Below are positions 34,508-44,330 of a stretch of 64,000 nt of DNA, piece by piece. Position 1 is the stretch's first letter; every line of letters begins with the position of its first letter. Origin of the DNA: Klebsiella electrica (GTDB lineage: Bacteria > Pseudomonadota > Gammaproteobacteria > Enterobacterales > Enterobacteriaceae); NCBI RefSeq assembly GCF_006711645.1, contig NZ_CP041247.1:2604001-2668000 (forward strand), read 5' to 3'. The notes below the pieces were generated by a model. It made no database searches. It was not told the DNA's origin and worked only from the letters and a program-made list of their open reading frames with translations. The position numbers were made by a program, and so were the translations under genes.

Positions 34508-36307
34508 TCAGCCGCGGGTCAGCCAGGCCCGCCAGCCTCCGTAGCCGGTAATGTCGGTGGCGCCCTGCAGACCATATCCTTCGCAGATAAAACCGCTCAG
34601 CCAGCGCCCGTCAGACAGTTCGACCTTGCCAAGTCCCAACGGGGCGGGAATAGCCGCCAGCAGCGAGCCCAGCTCGGACGAAGGCAGCTCCCAGACCTCC
34701 ACGGCGATGGCCGTGCCGTCGTTTTCGTCACGCACCATCCCCGGACGGCGCCCGTCGGCCAGCGCATACAGCCGATAATGCGGGGCGCTGTGCATGGCCG
34801 CCAGCAAATGCCCGCCCCGCTCCCGCAGCTGCCCGTTCAGTGCCAGGCCGTCAAGATGGGCACCGCAGACTACCAGCGCCATGCGATCGTGACTGCCGGT
34901 GGCGGCAGGCAAAGATGCGGCCAGCAGGCTCCCGCCGACCAGCGGTAGTGGCTGTACGCGCTGGAAAGCATCGGCCACACCGAGAAGGTACTGGTCGGTG
35001 AAAACCCGGCCAAACAAGGTGACGCCGGAGGGCAATCCGTTTGCCAGAAAACCGACCGGCACATTCACCGCCGCATAATCCAGTAGGTTCATAAAGTTGG
35101 TGTAGTAGCCCAGATCGGCATTGCGCTGCACCGGCTCTGCCGCCAGTTCAGCCAGCGTCACCGGGCGCGGACAGGTCGGCGTCAGCACACAGTCCAGTGT
35201 CTCCAGCAACGCATCACACTGCGCCTTGTACTCTTGTAGTTGGTACATTGCCCGGAATGTGGCCACGGCATCGGTATCCGGCGCTTTCGCCAGAACGTCG
35301 CGAATCACCGGCAGCACCGCGTCAGGCTGCTGCGCAATCAACGGCCCCACCACCGCATAACGTTCTGCGACCCACGGGCCGTCGTACAGCAGGCGTGCGG
35401 CGGCGAGAAACGGCGTCATATCGAGATTGACAGGGACGCCGCCAAGATCCATCAAACGTGCTTTCGCCTGCATAAACAGTGACTCGCTCTGCGCACAACC
35501 AAGGAAGTTCAACGTCTGCGGCACGCCGAAGCGAAAACCCGGCGCCGGGGCGCCAAACGCCTGACGACCGTTCCACAGCGGGTTACGGCGACTGTAGACA
35601 TCTCGCGGATCGGGCCTGGCGGTCAGGGCCAACAGCTGGCTGGCCTCGTCGGCCGTGGCGGTAAAAAACGTCGTACAGTCGAGGGTCCGACAGGCTGGCA
35701 CTACTCCAGCGGTAGAGATAAGCCCCTTGCTGGCCTTCAGCCCCGTCAGGTTATTGAGCGAAGCCGGTACCCGCCCGCTGCCGGCGGTGTCGGTTCCGAG
35801 GGCGAAGCTGGCAACCCCGAGCGCCACCGCCAGCGCGGAACCGGCGCTGGATCCGCCGGAGGGATAGTCCGCGTGATAAGCGTTACGACAGCGGCCATAG
35901 GGCGAACGCGTCCCGTTCAGGCCGGTGGCAAACTGATCGAGATTGGTTTTGCCGACCGGGATGGCGCCAAGGGCGATCAACTGGGCCACGATAGTGGCAT
36001 CCTCAGTCGCGGTGCGGGCGAAAGCCGGACAGGCAGCGGTGGAGGTAATTCCCGCAAGATCGATATTATCTTTGATGGCAAACGGCACGCCGTACAGTGG
36101 TAGCGACTCCGGTGCAACCGTATCCAGCGCCGCCAGCCAGGGCTCCTGCTCTTCCGCCGTCAGGATATGAATAAACAGCTGATATTCCGGATTCAACACC
36201 TGCGCCTTCTGGCGGAGTTCGGCCAGCAGCGTGCGCGGGGTCAATTCGTCGCGTCGGTAAGCCTCTGCGAGGGTCGCAAGGCGTAAATCAAAGGTTGGCT
36301 GACTCAT
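34508..36307 (-). CDS. atzF: Allophanate hydrolase
   Basis: A 599-residue amidase-signature enzyme splitting allophanate into two ammonia and two CO2. The Ser-cisSer-Lys triad is visible: Lys in PFAIKDNIDLAG, the serines in PSGGSSAGSALAV and GTDTAGSGRVPAS. The C-terminal 150 residues form the allophanate hydrolase-specific domain (DRMALVVCGAHLDGLALNGQ in part). Start 36307 overlaps the carboxylase stop by 4 bp and has GGAGGAGAACGT ahead of it; a longer frame upstream lies entirely in the carboxylase gene. Last gene of the guanidine operon and its final catabolic step. Confidence 0.94.
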   Translation of the reverse strand: MSQPTFDLRLATLAEAYRRDELTPRTLLAELRQKAQVLNPEYQLFIHILTAEEQEPWLAALDTVAPESLPLYGVPFAIKDNIDLAGITSTAACPAFARTATEDATIVAQLIALGAIPVGKTNLDQFATGLNGTRSPYGRCRNAYHADYPSGGSSAGSALAVALGVASFALGTDTAGSGRVPASLNNLTGLKASKGLISTAGVVPACRTLDCTTFFTATADEASQLLALTARPDPRDVYSRRNPLWNGRQAFGAPAPGFRFGVPQTLNFLGCAQSESLFMQAKARLMDLGGVPVNLDMTPFLAAARLLYDGPWVAERYAVVGPLIAQQPDAVLPVIRDVLAKAPDTDAVATFRAMYQLQEYKAQCDALLETLDCVLTPTCPRPVTLAELAAEPVQRNADLGYYTNFMNLLDYAAVNVPVGFLANGLPSGVTLFGRVFTDQYLLGVADAFQRVQPLPLVGGSLLAASLPAATGSHDRMALVVCGAHLDGLALNGQLRERGGHLLAAMHSAPHYRLYALADGRRPGMVRDENDGTAIAVEVWELPSSELGSLLAAIPAPLGLGKVELSDGRWLSGFICEGYGLQGATDITGYGGWRAWLTRG

Positions 36308-39300
36308 ACGTTCTCCTCCATGATCACCGCCACACGTTGCCCGGCGCGTACCGATGCCCCAGGCTGAAAATTCATCTGTTGCACCACGCCGTCGCACGGC
36401 GCCAGTAGCGGGATCTCCATTTTCATTGACTCCAGCACCACCAGAACGTCGCCAGCGCGAACATGACTCCCCACGGCGGCCTGCACCTGCCACAGGTTGC
36501 CGGAGATCGGACTCTCCACGCCCTGCTGCCCGCGCTGCAGAGGTGCTTCGTCATCCACTTCAGCCGCCACCTCCTGGCTATCGAAATGCGCCTGGCCGCT
36601 GGCTATCCAGCGCTCGCGTTCCTCATTGAAGGCCCGCTGCTGATGTTGGCGAAATGCGTTGATGCTTACGGCTTCCCGCTGCAGAAACTGTTGATACTCC
36701 GCCAGCCGCAGGGTGCTGTGCTCAATGCGCAGCGGATAGCGGCCAAGCGGAAAATCGCGGCGGATCTGCAGCAGTTCCTCGGCAGAAACCGGGTAAAAAC
36801 GCAGCTGGTCGAAAACGCGCAGCAACCAGGGTTTACCGGCGAAGTCGGCAACCTCATGATAGCGATTCCACATCTGCAGCGTACGACCAACAAACTGGTA
36901 GCCCCCAGGTCCTTCCATACCGTAGACGCACAGATAGGCGCCGCCGATCCCCACCGAGTTTTCCGCCGTCCAGGTCCGTGCCGGATTGTATTTAGTGGTC
37001 ACCAGACGATGACGCGGATCGAGCGGCGTCGCCACCGGCGCGCCGAGATAGACATCGCCCAGCCCCATCACCAGATAGCTGGCGTCAAACACCGTCTGCC
37101 ATACCGCCTGTTCGTCCGGTAAGTCGTTAATCCGGCGGATAAATTCGAGGTTGCTCGGGCACCATGGCGCGTCACGCCGCACGGTGGTCATATATTTATC
37201 GATAGCGGTGCGACAGGCAGGGTCGTCCCACGACAGCGGCAGATGCACCACCCGGGTCGGTACCTGCAGATCGTCGCTGACGCACACCGCCGCCCACTCT
37301 GCGCTCACCCAGCTTAACAGCGCGTCAGGCGTCAGGGTTTCCGGCTGGAAATGAATTTGCAGAGAGCGAATACCCGGCGTCAGGTCAATCACCCCCGGTC
37401 GGGCCTGGCTCTCCAGCGCCTGCATCAGGGCATGAATGCGAAAGCGCAGCACCAGATCGAGCTCCGCCTCGCCCGCTTCCAGTAGCAGATGGGTATCACC
37501 GGAAAGACGGGCCACCAGACGCTTATCCGCCTCTCCGCAGCTCATCACCACTGGGGAAGTTAACCGCGCGGGTTGCCACGCCACGGGCATTGCCTCCAGC
37601 GTCGCCAGCTCCTCCCGGTAGCCTGCCGCCAGTCGACGGGCCGTGGACAGATCCACGGCGACAAACCGCACCTTGTCGCCGGCTTTCAGCTGCCCCAGTT
37701 GCCAGAGATCGGCCTCAATCACCGTCACAGGGCAGACGAAACCGCCGAGACTCGGGCCATCCGGGCCTAGAATAACCGGCATATCGCCAGTAAAATCGAC
37801 CGCGCCGACGGCGTAAGGGTTATCGTGAATGTTTGACGGATGTAGCCCTGCGTCGCCACCGCTGTCGCGGGCCCACAGCGGTTTAGGGCCGATCAGCCGC
37901 ACGCCGGTACGGCTGGAGTTAAAATGCACCTCCCAGTCGGTGGCAAAAAAGGTGTCGATGTAGTCTGCGGCAAAAAATTCCGGCGCACCGTGCGGACCGT
38001 AAATCACCCGCAGGGTACGCACCGTTGCCAGCGGTGGCACTAGCGCAACAGGTAGCGCGGCGCCGGTTTCCTCCTCGCCATCGGGCGCCAGATGCAGAAC
38101 ATCTCCGCTGCGCAGCGCACGTCCGCCATGGCCGCCAAACTGCCCAAGAGTAAAGGTGCTTTTGCTGCCCAGATATTCCGGCACCTGGATACCGCCGCGC
38201 AGACAGAGGTAGCTCCTGACTCCCGCCCCTTCGATGGCACCGATTTTCAGCGTCGCCCCGGCTGGGATACGGAATACGCGGTTCATCTCTTGCGCTCTAC
38301 CGTCAACGGTGAGCGAAACGCAGGCACCGCTCACCACCGCCCGGGCTGCGCAATGAAACTTTAGCGTGGGTCCGCTGAGGGTGATTTCCAGCGCCGCTGC
38401 GCCCGGAAGGTTACCCAGCAGCCGGTTGCCGAGACGCAGCGCGCGATCGTCCATCGGTCCCGACGGCGGTACGCCCACAGCCCAGTAGCCCAGTCGTCCA
38501 GGATAATCCTGGACACTGGTCTGCGTCCCGGCACTGAGCACCTCGACGGTCGCGGTCCGATAGCTCAACTGTTCCAGGCAACGGGTCCAGGGCTCGCCCA
38601 GCGTAAAGGGATCAAAGGTCAGAATCTGCTGGAGATAGATGCGGTTGGTTTCCACACCATACAGGCGGGTGTTCGCCAGCGCCCGGTCCAGTTCGGCGAT
38701 AGCCTCATCGCGGGTAGGCCGCCAGGCGATCATTTTGGCCAGCAGTGGATCAAAAAATGGCGGTACATCGCAGCCGGCCTCTACCCAACGATCGACACGG
38801 AGCGTCTCGCCATCCGCAGGCGGAAAAACCACCTCAGTCAGCAGCCCCGGAGATGGCTGAAACTGTCGACCCGGATCCTCGGCATAAATACGCGCCTGGA
38901 TGGCGTGCCCCTGTGGTTTCAGGTCGGCCAGCAGCGTGGTGAGCGGCGGTAAATCACCGGCCGCCAACGCCACCATCCAATGAACCAGATCGACGCCCCA
39001 CACCTGCTCGGTAACACCGTGTTCCACCTGGAGCCGGGTATTCACCTCGAGAAAATAGAAGCGCCGCGCGGCGCTGTCATAGACAAATTCGACTGTCCCG
39101 GCGCTGCGGTAGCTGACCGCTTTGCCCAGCGCGACTGCCGCCGCACACAAGGCCTCTGCCGTTGCGACGGGTAAATTGGGCGCCGGCGTCTCTTCAATCA
39201 CTTTCTGATTGCGACGCTGTATCGAGCAGTCGCGCACCCCAAGCGCGATGACTTCGCCCTGCCCGTCGCCAAATATCTGCACTTCCAGATGGCGCGCGCG

Positions 39301-39909
39301 CTCAATGTATTTCTCAACAAACACGCCCGCGTCGCTAAAGTTGTTCCGCCCCAGTCGCTGGACGACGTCAAAAGCATCCGCCAGCTCGCGGGCGTCGCGA
39401 CAGACGCGCATCCCGATGCCGCCGCCCCCGGCGGTGCTTTTTAACATGACCGGATAGCCGATGGTGTCCGCCGCCCGGCATGCCTCGGCACTATCGGCCA
39501 GCAGACCGGTACCTTCCAGCAGCGGTACGCCCTGTGCTTTTGCCAGCGACCGGGCGGTGTGTTTCAGGCCAAACGTGCGCAGTTGCTCTGGCGTCGGGCC
39601 AACAAACGTCAGCCCGGCGGCTTCGCAGGCCTCGGCGAAGGCGGCGTTTTCCGCTAAAAAACCGTAGCCGGGGTGGATAGCCTCAGCTCCGCTGTATATG
39701 GCGGCGGCGATGATTTTTTCTGTCATCAGATAGGTTTGCGCCGCCGGACCGTCGCCGAGGCCGACAGCCTCATCGGCTTCACGAATATGCAGGCTGCTGA
39801 GATCCGCGGCGGAATAGACCGCCACGCCCTTCACCTGCATCGCGCGCAGGGTGCGCAGAATTCGACAGGCGATGGCACCGCGGTTAGCAATCAGTAAGGT
39901 TTTGAACAT
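36304..39909 (-). CDS. uca: Urea carboxylase-family enzyme, probably guanidine carboxylase
   Basis: A 1201-residue biotin- and ATP-dependent carboxylase. Domains in order: biotin carboxylase (about 1-450; FKTLLIANRGAIACRIL, STAGGGGIGMRVC, FLEVNTRLQVEHGVTEQ), KipA/AHS2 region (about 465-760; VQDYPGRLGYWAVGVPPSGP), KipI/AHS1 region (about 780-1050; NSVGIGGAYLCVYGMEGPGG), and a biotinyl domain with VLESMKMEIPL near the C terminus. Urea carboxylase and guanidine carboxylase share this layout. Because the operon begins with a guanidine-I riboswitch and includes both deiminase subunits, guanidine to carboxyguanidine is the better call. I cannot decide this from residues alone. Confidence 0.93.
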   Translation of the reverse strand: MFKTLLIANRGAIACRILRTLRAMQVKGVAVYSAADLSSLHIREADEAVGLGDGPAAQTYLMTEKIIAAAIYSGAEAIHPGYGFLAENAAFAEACEAAGLTFVGPTPEQLRTFGLKHTARSLAKAQGVPLLEGTGLLADSAEACRAADTIGYPVMLKSTAGGGGIGMRVCRDARELADAFDVVQRLGRNNFSDAGVFVEKYIERARHLEVQIFGDGQGEVIALGVRDCSIQRRNQKVIEETPAPNLPVATAEALCAAAVALGKAVSYRSAGTVEFVYDSAARRFYFLEVNTRLQVEHGVTEQVWGVDLVHWMVALAAGDLPPLTTLLADLKPQGHAIQARIYAEDPGRQFQPSPGLLTEVVFPPADGETLRVDRWVEAGCDVPPFFDPLLAKMIAWRPTRDEAIAELDRALANTRLYGVETNRIYLQQILTFDPFTLGEPWTRCLEQLSYRTATVEVLSAGTQTSVQDYPGRLGYWAVGVPPSGPMDDRALRLGNRLLGNLPGAAALEITLSGPTLKFHCAARAVVSGACVSLTVDGRAQEMNRVFRIPAGATLKIGAIEGAGVRSYLCLRGGIQVPEYLGSKSTFTLGQFGGHGGRALRSGDVLHLAPDGEEETGAALPVALVPPLATVRTLRVIYGPHGAPEFFAADYIDTFFATDWEVHFNSSRTGVRLIGPKPLWARDSGGDAGLHPSNIHDNPYAVGAVDFTGDMPVILGPDGPSLGGFVCPVTVIEADLWQLGQLKAGDKVRFVAVDLSTARRLAAGYREELATLEAMPVAWQPARLTSPVVMSCGEADKRLVARLSGDTHLLLEAGEAELDLVLRFRIHALMQALESQARPGVIDLTPGIRSLQIHFQPETLTPDALLSWVSAEWAAVCVSDDLQVPTRVVHLPLSWDDPACRTAIDKYMTTVRRDAPWCPSNLEFIRRINDLPDEQAVWQTVFDASYLVMGLGDVYLGAPVATPLDPRHRLVTTKYNPARTWTAENSVGIGGAYLCVYGMEGPGGYQFVGRTLQMWNRYHEVADFAGKPWLLRVFDQLRFYPVSAEELLQIRRDFPLGRYPLRIEHSTLRLAEYQQFLQREAVSINAFRQHQQRAFNEERERWIASGQAHFDSQEVAAEVDDEAPLQRGQQGVESPISGNLWQVQAAVGSHVRAGDVLVVLESMKMEIPLLAPCDGVVQQMNFQPGASVRAGQRVAVIMEENV

Positions 39910-39988
39910 ACAAGGGACTCACGTCGTGGCGGGTCGTCCCGCAAAAAAATTCGACGTCCCCGGGGTCGTCCCCGAGGCGCGCAGGCGT

Positions 39989-40087
39989 TCAGGGCTTGCG
40001 CGATGGTGTGCTTAACAGGCGGTCGGCACGAACGGCAAACAGACGCCAGGCCAGCAGACGCCAGCGCTGCCAGCGGGTCAGTTCCAT
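39989..40087 (-). CDS. Possible 32-residue Arg/Trp-rich small protein
   Basis: An ATG inside the last codons of the preceding deiminase gene (ATGGAACTGA spans both) opens a 32-codon frame, beginning [17 protein letters not shown] and ending SRKP. It is strongly basic and amphipathic, with four Trp and eight Arg. The gap from the deiminase stop to the carboxylase start (40077 to 39910) is otherwise unexplained in a tightly packed operon. Coupled translation from the overlap is plausible, but there is no strong ribosome site and no recognised family, so expression is unproven. Confidence 0.35.
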   Translation of the reverse strand: MELTRWQRWRLLAWRLFAVRADRLLSTPSRKP

Positions 40088-40713
40088 ACCAGCACCTCCG
40101 CCGGCGTCGGATTCCAGCCGTTGCAGGGGTTATTCAGCTGCGGGCAGTTGGAAATCAGCACGATAACGTTGCGCTCCGCGTGCAGCTCGACGTACTTCCC
40201 GGCGCCAGAAATCCCGTCTTCAAAGGTCAGGCCGCCAGCTTCCGTCACCGGAACGTTCATAAAGAAGTTGATATTGGCGGCGATATCGCGCTTATGCAGC
40301 CGGCCATCATGCAGGCAGGCACAGAGAAAATTATCCCGGCAGCTGTGCATGTAGCGCTTATCCAGCGCATAGCGCACGGTATTGCTCTCCTGCGCGCAGG
40401 CCCCGCCGAGGGTATCGTGCCGCCCGCAGGTATCAGCCACGATAGTCAACAGCGGATTCCCGAGGTTGGAGTACAGTACGCTGCCGGTTGTCAGGTAAGC
40501 ATTGCCCTGGCGACGCAGCGTGCGCTGCGCATCGTAACGCTCGCGCGGGCTGTCAGCGCAATAAAACAAGGTGTCGATCGCCTGATTGCCTTCAAGGTCG
40601 TGCAGACGCAGGGTCTGCCCCGCTTTGATTTCAAACAACCAGGGTTCGCCCGCAGGAATCACGTGGCGATAGACGGCATCGGCGGGGTTACGGGTACTGG
40701 TTACAAGGCTCAT
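40078..40713 (-). CDS. DUF1989 protein, urea-carboxylase-associated protein 2 / carboxyguanidine deiminase subunit
   Basis: A 211-residue cytoplasmic protein of the DUF1989 family. Conserved metal-binding blocks include [20 protein letters not shown] and [33 protein letters not shown] is the family N-terminal motif. These proteins, long annotated as urea-amidolyase-associated, are now known as the two subunits of carboxyguanidine deiminase, which turns carboxyguanidine into allophanate plus ammonia. Start 40713 has GAGGAG upstream; an upstream extension lies in the neighbouring gene. Lies 10 bp after its partner gene. Confidence 0.88.
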   Translation of the reverse strand: MSLVTSTRNPADAVYRHVIPAGEPWLFEIKAGQTLRLHDLEGNQAIDTLFYCADSPRERYDAQRTLRRQGNAYLTTGSVLYSNLGNPLLTIVADTCGRHDTLGGACAQESNTVRYALDKRYMHSCRDNFLCACLHDGRLHKRDIAANINFFMNVPVTEAGGLTFEDGISGAGKYVELHAERNVIVLISNCPQLNNPCNGWNPTPAEVLVWN

Positions 40714-40723
40714 CGCGGGCTCC

Positions 40724-41452
40724 TCAATGGGTAAACAGTTGGGTGTTGGTGAAGGCGCGCTGGTTTTCATCGCGGGTAAACAGCGATTCAATCGCCGCCT
40801 GTTCATCGTCGGCCTGATACCAGCTCAGTTGAACCGGGCGCGGAGCATATTCGGCCGACGGATCCATCGGGTGCGGCAGCGCGGTCAGGACCATCAGCAC
40901 GTCCATCGGCGCGAACAGTTCGACGTAGCTACCTGGGGTGGAATGGCCCGCACAAAACTGAAAGCGTCCTTCGCCATCGACGGTGACTTTGCTGAAGAAG
41001 TTGACCACCATCAGCAGATCCTCGAGGCCGAGATCCCATTTGCCCATTTCGACCAGCAGATTATCGCTGCCGTTACGATGGAAGGCGTTGCGCAGCTCCT
41101 GGTAGCGGCCCGTGCCATATTTTTCCTCCGTCTCTTGCGCATTGAGTACGCCGCCGAACGGATCGTGCCAGCCGCAGCTATCGGCGATGATGCCCGCCAG
41201 CACTCGTCCCATATCGGAATAGAAGCAGTGTCCGGCACTTAGCCGCGCGGTATGCTGCCCTTTAAGGGTATCAGGCAGGTTCAGACGTTCGCTTTTCTCG
41301 TGCGGGTTGAGCATCATCATGCTGACGTTCGCTCCGCCGTCGATATCGCTCAGACGCAGGATCTGACCACGGCGCAGAACAAACGAGGTATGCCCCCCGC
41401 CCGGTAGAAGTTCTTCACGCAGACTCGGTGAGGTATGAAAAAGCGCTGTCAT
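40724..41452 (-). CDS. DUF1989 protein, urea-carboxylase-associated protein 1 / carboxyguanidine deiminase subunit
   Basis: A 242-residue DUF1989 protein paired with the next gene. Conserved blocks: [58 protein letters not shown] and [17 protein letters not shown]. As established for this family in guanidine-assimilation clusters, both subunits together deiminate carboxyguanidine. AAGGAG lies ahead of the start at 41452. Only 4 bp separate it from the transporter ATPase gene, so transport and catabolism are co-transcribed. Confidence 0.88.
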   Translation of the reverse strand: MTALFHTSPSLREELLPGGGHTSFVLRRGQILRLSDIDGGANVSMMMLNPHEKSERLNLPDTLKGQHTARLSAGHCFYSDMGRVLAGIIADSCGWHDPFGGVLNAQETEEKYGTGRYQELRNAFHRNGSDNLLVEMGKWDLGLEDLLMVVNFFSKVTVDGEGRFQFCAGHSTPGSYVELFAPMDVLMVLTALPHPMDPSAEYAPRPVQLSWYQADDEQAAIESLFTRDENQRAFTNTQLFTH

Positions 41453-41456
41453 CGGA

Positions 41457-42239
41457 CTATCTCCTTAAGGCGTAGACATTGTTATCGGTATTATCGGTAC
41501 CGGTCATCTGCGACATCCGGGTCTCATTAAGCGGAATATCGTAGGTAATACGCGCGCCGTAGGCGTTAGGGGCCTGCGGGTCGTGGCGTACCTTATCGAA
41601 GACCAGCAGACGGGTGCCGAGGTTGAATCCTTCGGCCAGATCGTGGGTGACCATGAAAACCGTCATTCGCGTCTCGCCCCACAACTGGAGCAGCAGCGCG
41701 TGCATATCTTTACGGATACCGGGGTCGAGCGCACCGAAAGGCTCGTCGAGCAGCAGAACCCGCGGCTGCATCACAAAGGCCTGGGCGATCGCCAGCCGCT
41801 GCTGCATGCCGCCGGACAACTGCGCCGGATAGCGATCAAGGACGTGGGAGAGCCCGACTTTGTCCAGCATCTGCGCCGCCTGGTCGCGAGCAGCGCGTTT
41901 ACCGGCGCCGAACAGGCGACCGAGGCACGGCGAAGACGGCAGCTCCAGACCGACGGTCACGTTATCCAACACGCTGAGGTGCGGAAAGACCGAATAACGT
42001 TGAAACACCACGCCACGACAGCGATCCGGCTCAGGAGCCAGCGGCTGACCGTCGAGCGTAATCGCGCCCCGGGTCGGTTGCTCCTGCCCCAGCAGCAGAC
42101 GCAAAAAGGTGGATTTTCCGCAGCCGGAGGCTCCGACCAGCGAACAGAACTCCCCTTCTTTGACCTCTACGTTGATACGTTCCAGCACCACATGATCGCC
42201 ATACTCCTGCCAGATATTGTTGATACGGATAAAACTCAT
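41457..42239 (-). CDS. ABC transporter ATPase of the guanidine operon
   Basis: A 260-residue ATPase of the nitrate/taurine-type importer class. Walker A GASGCGKST, Q-loop VVFQRYSVFPHLSVLDNV, signature LSGGMQQRLAIAQ, Walker B VLLLDEPFGALDP and His switch MVTHDLAEG. A C-terminal tail of about 40 residues follows the core. Overlaps the permease stop by 4 bp (ATGA). Probably powers uptake of guanidine or a urea-like compound. Confidence 0.9.
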   Translation of the reverse strand: MSFIRINNIWQEYGDHVVLERINVEVKEGEFCSLVGASGCGKSTFLRLLLGQEQPTRGAITLDGQPLAPEPDRCRGVVFQRYSVFPHLSVLDNVTVGLELPSSPCLGRLFGAGKRAARDQAAQMLDKVGLSHVLDRYPAQLSGGMQQRLAIAQAFVMQPRVLLLDEPFGALDPGIRKDMHALLLQLWGETRMTVFMVTHDLAEGFNLGTRLLVFDKVRHDPQAPNAYGARITYDIPLNETRMSQMTGTDNTDNNVYALRR

Positions 42240-43051
42240 GTCCGGCCTCCTTCAGCCCACGGGAAGCAGAATTTATGCAGTTGGCGCAGCCCCAGATCCA
42301 TCAGCCAGGCCAGCAGGGTTATCCAGATGACGTAGGGGATGATGACGTCCATCGCCATATAGCGCCGTACGAGGAAGATGCGGTAGCCTAGTCCGGCGGT
42401 GGCGGAAATGGCCTCCGCCGAAATCAGAAACAGCCACGCCGATCCCAGCAATAAACGCAGCGAGGTAATCAGGCGAGAGAGCAACTGAGGCAGCACCACC
42501 CGCAGGACCACCGTCCAGCTGTTGGCGCCGAGGGTTTGGGCTTTGATAAACAGCTCCGCCGGGATTTCCCGCGCCCGCTGTTCAAGGTCACGTGCCAGCA
42601 TCGGCGTGATGCCAATCACAATCAGCATCACCTTAGAGAGCTCATCGAGACCGAAGACGATAAACAGCACCGGCAGGATCGCCAGCGGCGGCACCATTGA
42701 GACCACGGTCATCAACGGCGACAGCGCCGCGCGATAAAGCGGAAACACCCCGGCAACGATCCCGATGCTCAGGCCAAGCAGCGCCGACACCGCCAGCCCG
42801 ATGAGCAGGCGGGTCAGGCTGATCAGCGTATCGCCCCACAGCAGGTATTCGCCGCTGCGTTTATCCGGCGTAAACGCCATCCGTTCGACGGCCGCCGCCA
42901 TCTGCGACAGGCCGGGCAACAGCTTGTCCTGCGGGTTAGCTTCAAGGCGAATAGCGGAGCCAATAAACCAGGCGGCGATCAGCAACACAAAGGGCAATAG
43001 CAATAGCATCAGCCGCATGCCCTGCTGTGGATGGCGGTTAATTTGGCGCAT
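42236..43051 (-). CDS. ABC transporter permease of the guanidine operon
   Basis: A 271-residue inner-membrane permease with about six membrane segments; the ATPase-coupling loop is EIPAELFIKAQTLGANSWTV and the motif VVSMVPPLAILPVLFIVFG is typical of the SsuC/TauC class. The ATG at 43051 is chosen because GGGAG lies eight bases upstream; an ATG at 43069 has no such site. Follows the binding-protein gene by 24 bp. Confidence 0.9.
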   Translation of the reverse strand: MRQINRHPQQGMRLMLLLLPFVLLIAAWFIGSAIRLEANPQDKLLPGLSQMAAAVERMAFTPDKRSGEYLLWGDTLISLTRLLIGLAVSALLGLSIGIVAGVFPLYRAALSPLMTVVSMVPPLAILPVLFIVFGLDELSKVMLIVIGITPMLARDLEQRAREIPAELFIKAQTLGANSWTVVLRVVLPQLLSRLITSLRLLLGSAWLFLISAEAISATAGLGYRIFLVRRYMAMDVIIPYVIWITLLAWLMDLGLRQLHKFCFPWAEGGRT

Positions 43052-43075
43052 GGCGTTCACTCCCGTCATCGATGA

Positions 43076-44134
43076 TTACAGCTGGCCAGCAGCGGCCATT
43101 TTCAGGTAGCTATCGTCGAAGCGCAGTCGGGTATTCGCGCTATCGCCGACGGTGACGTTACCGGGGAAGCGCATGCCAATAAAGTCGGCGCTTTGTGCCC
43201 CTTCACCCAACAGCCCTTTATCAAACGAAAACTGCGCCACCCGCTGCATAGTTTTTGCCAGCTCCGGGCTGGAGATGAACGTCAGGGTTTCGCCTGGGGT
43301 CCAGAACAGGTGGGTCGTTTTCAACTGCGCCTGGTAGCCCGCCAGATCGGTGCCGGAATCTGCCGCCATCGCGTTCAACACCTGGACGTCTCCGGCATGC
43401 ATTTTGTCCATCATTTCAAACCAGGCTCCGGTCAGGGCTTTGCCCAGCGCGGGGTTATCTTTTAGGGTTTGCGTGTTGACCACCATCATGTCGATAAGCT
43501 CACCGGGAACCTGCGCCGAGCTAAAGACTTCGCTGGTCTGCGGCGTCTTTTTAATCGCCGACAGCTGCGGGTTCCACGCTACCGCAGCGCGGACGCTGCG
43601 GGTGCCAAAAGCGGAGACAATATCAGCATCGGAGGTATTCACCACTTTGACATCTTTCTCCTGCAGACCAGCCTTCTCCAGACCGCGAACCAGCAGATAG
43701 TGAGAAACCGACAGCTCAGGGAGATAGACCTGCATGCCTTTCAGATCGGCCAACGTTTTACCGGTACCTTTGAGTACTACGCCGTCATTGCCGTCGGAAT
43801 AGCTGCCGGTAATGAGTGCGGTGGTATCGACGCCACCCGCTGCGGGGATCGTCAGCGCGTCCATGTTGGTCATGGTGCAGCCATCAAACTGGCCGGCGGT
43901 GTACTGATTGATTGACTCGATATAGTCGTTGAGCTGGACGATATTGATTTTGATGCCGTATTTCGCGGCCCATTTATCAATGATTTTTTCATTGCTGATG
44001 GCGCCCCAGGGCATCCAGCCGGCATAGATAGTCCAGCAGACGTTGAACTCTTTTTTTACGGCGGCAAAGGAAGGGAAACTGGCCAGTAGCGCCAGCGACA
44101 GCATGAAAGAGCGGATTACGCGGGATGTCTTCAT
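43076..44134 (-). CDS. ABC transporter periplasmic binding protein of the guanidine operon
   Basis: A 352-residue periplasmic protein with a signal peptide ending near residue 24 (ASFPSFAA). The mature sequence KKEFNVCWTIYAGWMPWGAI, CTMTNMDALTIPAAGGVDTTA and DIVSAFGTRSVRAAVAWNP belongs to the nitrate/sulfonate/taurine-like group often annotated as urea-carboxylase-linked. ATG 44134 is preceded by AGAGG; the longer frame upstream overlaps the riboswitch and is not translated. First gene of the operon behind the guanidine-I riboswitch, so guanidine is the likely ligand (inference). Confidence 0.9.
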   Translation of the reverse strand: MKTSRVIRSFMLSLALLASFPSFAAVKKEFNVCWTIYAGWMPWGAISNEKIIDKWAAKYGIKINIVQLNDYIESINQYTAGQFDGCTMTNMDALTIPAAGGVDTTALITGSYSDGNDGVVLKGTGKTLADLKGMQVYLPELSVSHYLLVRGLEKAGLQEKDVKVVNTSDADIVSAFGTRSVRAAVAWNPQLSAIKKTPQTSEVFSSAQVPGELIDMMVVNTQTLKDNPALGKALTGAWFEMMDKMHAGDVQVLNAMAADSGTDLAGYQAQLKTTHLFWTPGETLTFISSPELAKTMQRVAQFSFDKGLLGEGAQSADFIGMRFPGNVTVGDSANTRLRFDDSYLKMAAAGQL

Positions 44135-44154
44135 TATGAACCTCTGGTTGGCAC

Positions 44155-44190
44155 AAAAACAGGAGCAGCGCGACACCTGACGGTGCTGCT
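44155..44190 (-). terminator. Riboswitch expression-platform terminator
   Basis: On the minus strand AGCAGC (44190-44185) pairs with GCTGCT (44169-44164), with an internal ACC/GGT helix, and is followed by CCTGTTTTTG (T run at 44159-44155). It directly follows the guanidine aptamer and precedes the first gene. Guanidine-I riboswitches typically prevent such terminators when ligand is bound, switching expression on. Confidence 0.75.
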
Positions 44191-44284
44191 GTCTCCCGGG
44201 CTTTTGTCCCGCCGTGTAACCTCGCAGAGGTCGCCAGCTCTCGGACCAGACATTCACCTGCGTGAACCGGAACCCTAGCCAGCT
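44186..44284 (-). ncRNA. Guanidine-I (ykkC) riboswitch
   Basis: Minus-strand sequence contains, in order, the hallmark segments CTAGGGTTCCGG (44278-44267), TCTGGTCCGAGAGCTGG, and ACACGGCGGGACAAAAGCCC followed by GGGAGA (ending at 44192). These are the conserved ykkC class-I elements. It senses guanidinium and controls the operon 44134-34508. Confidence 0.95.
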
Positions 44285-44330
44285 ATTGGATCATCTTGAT
44301 TGTCTGTTGCGCTGCCTTCTTGCTTGTCTT

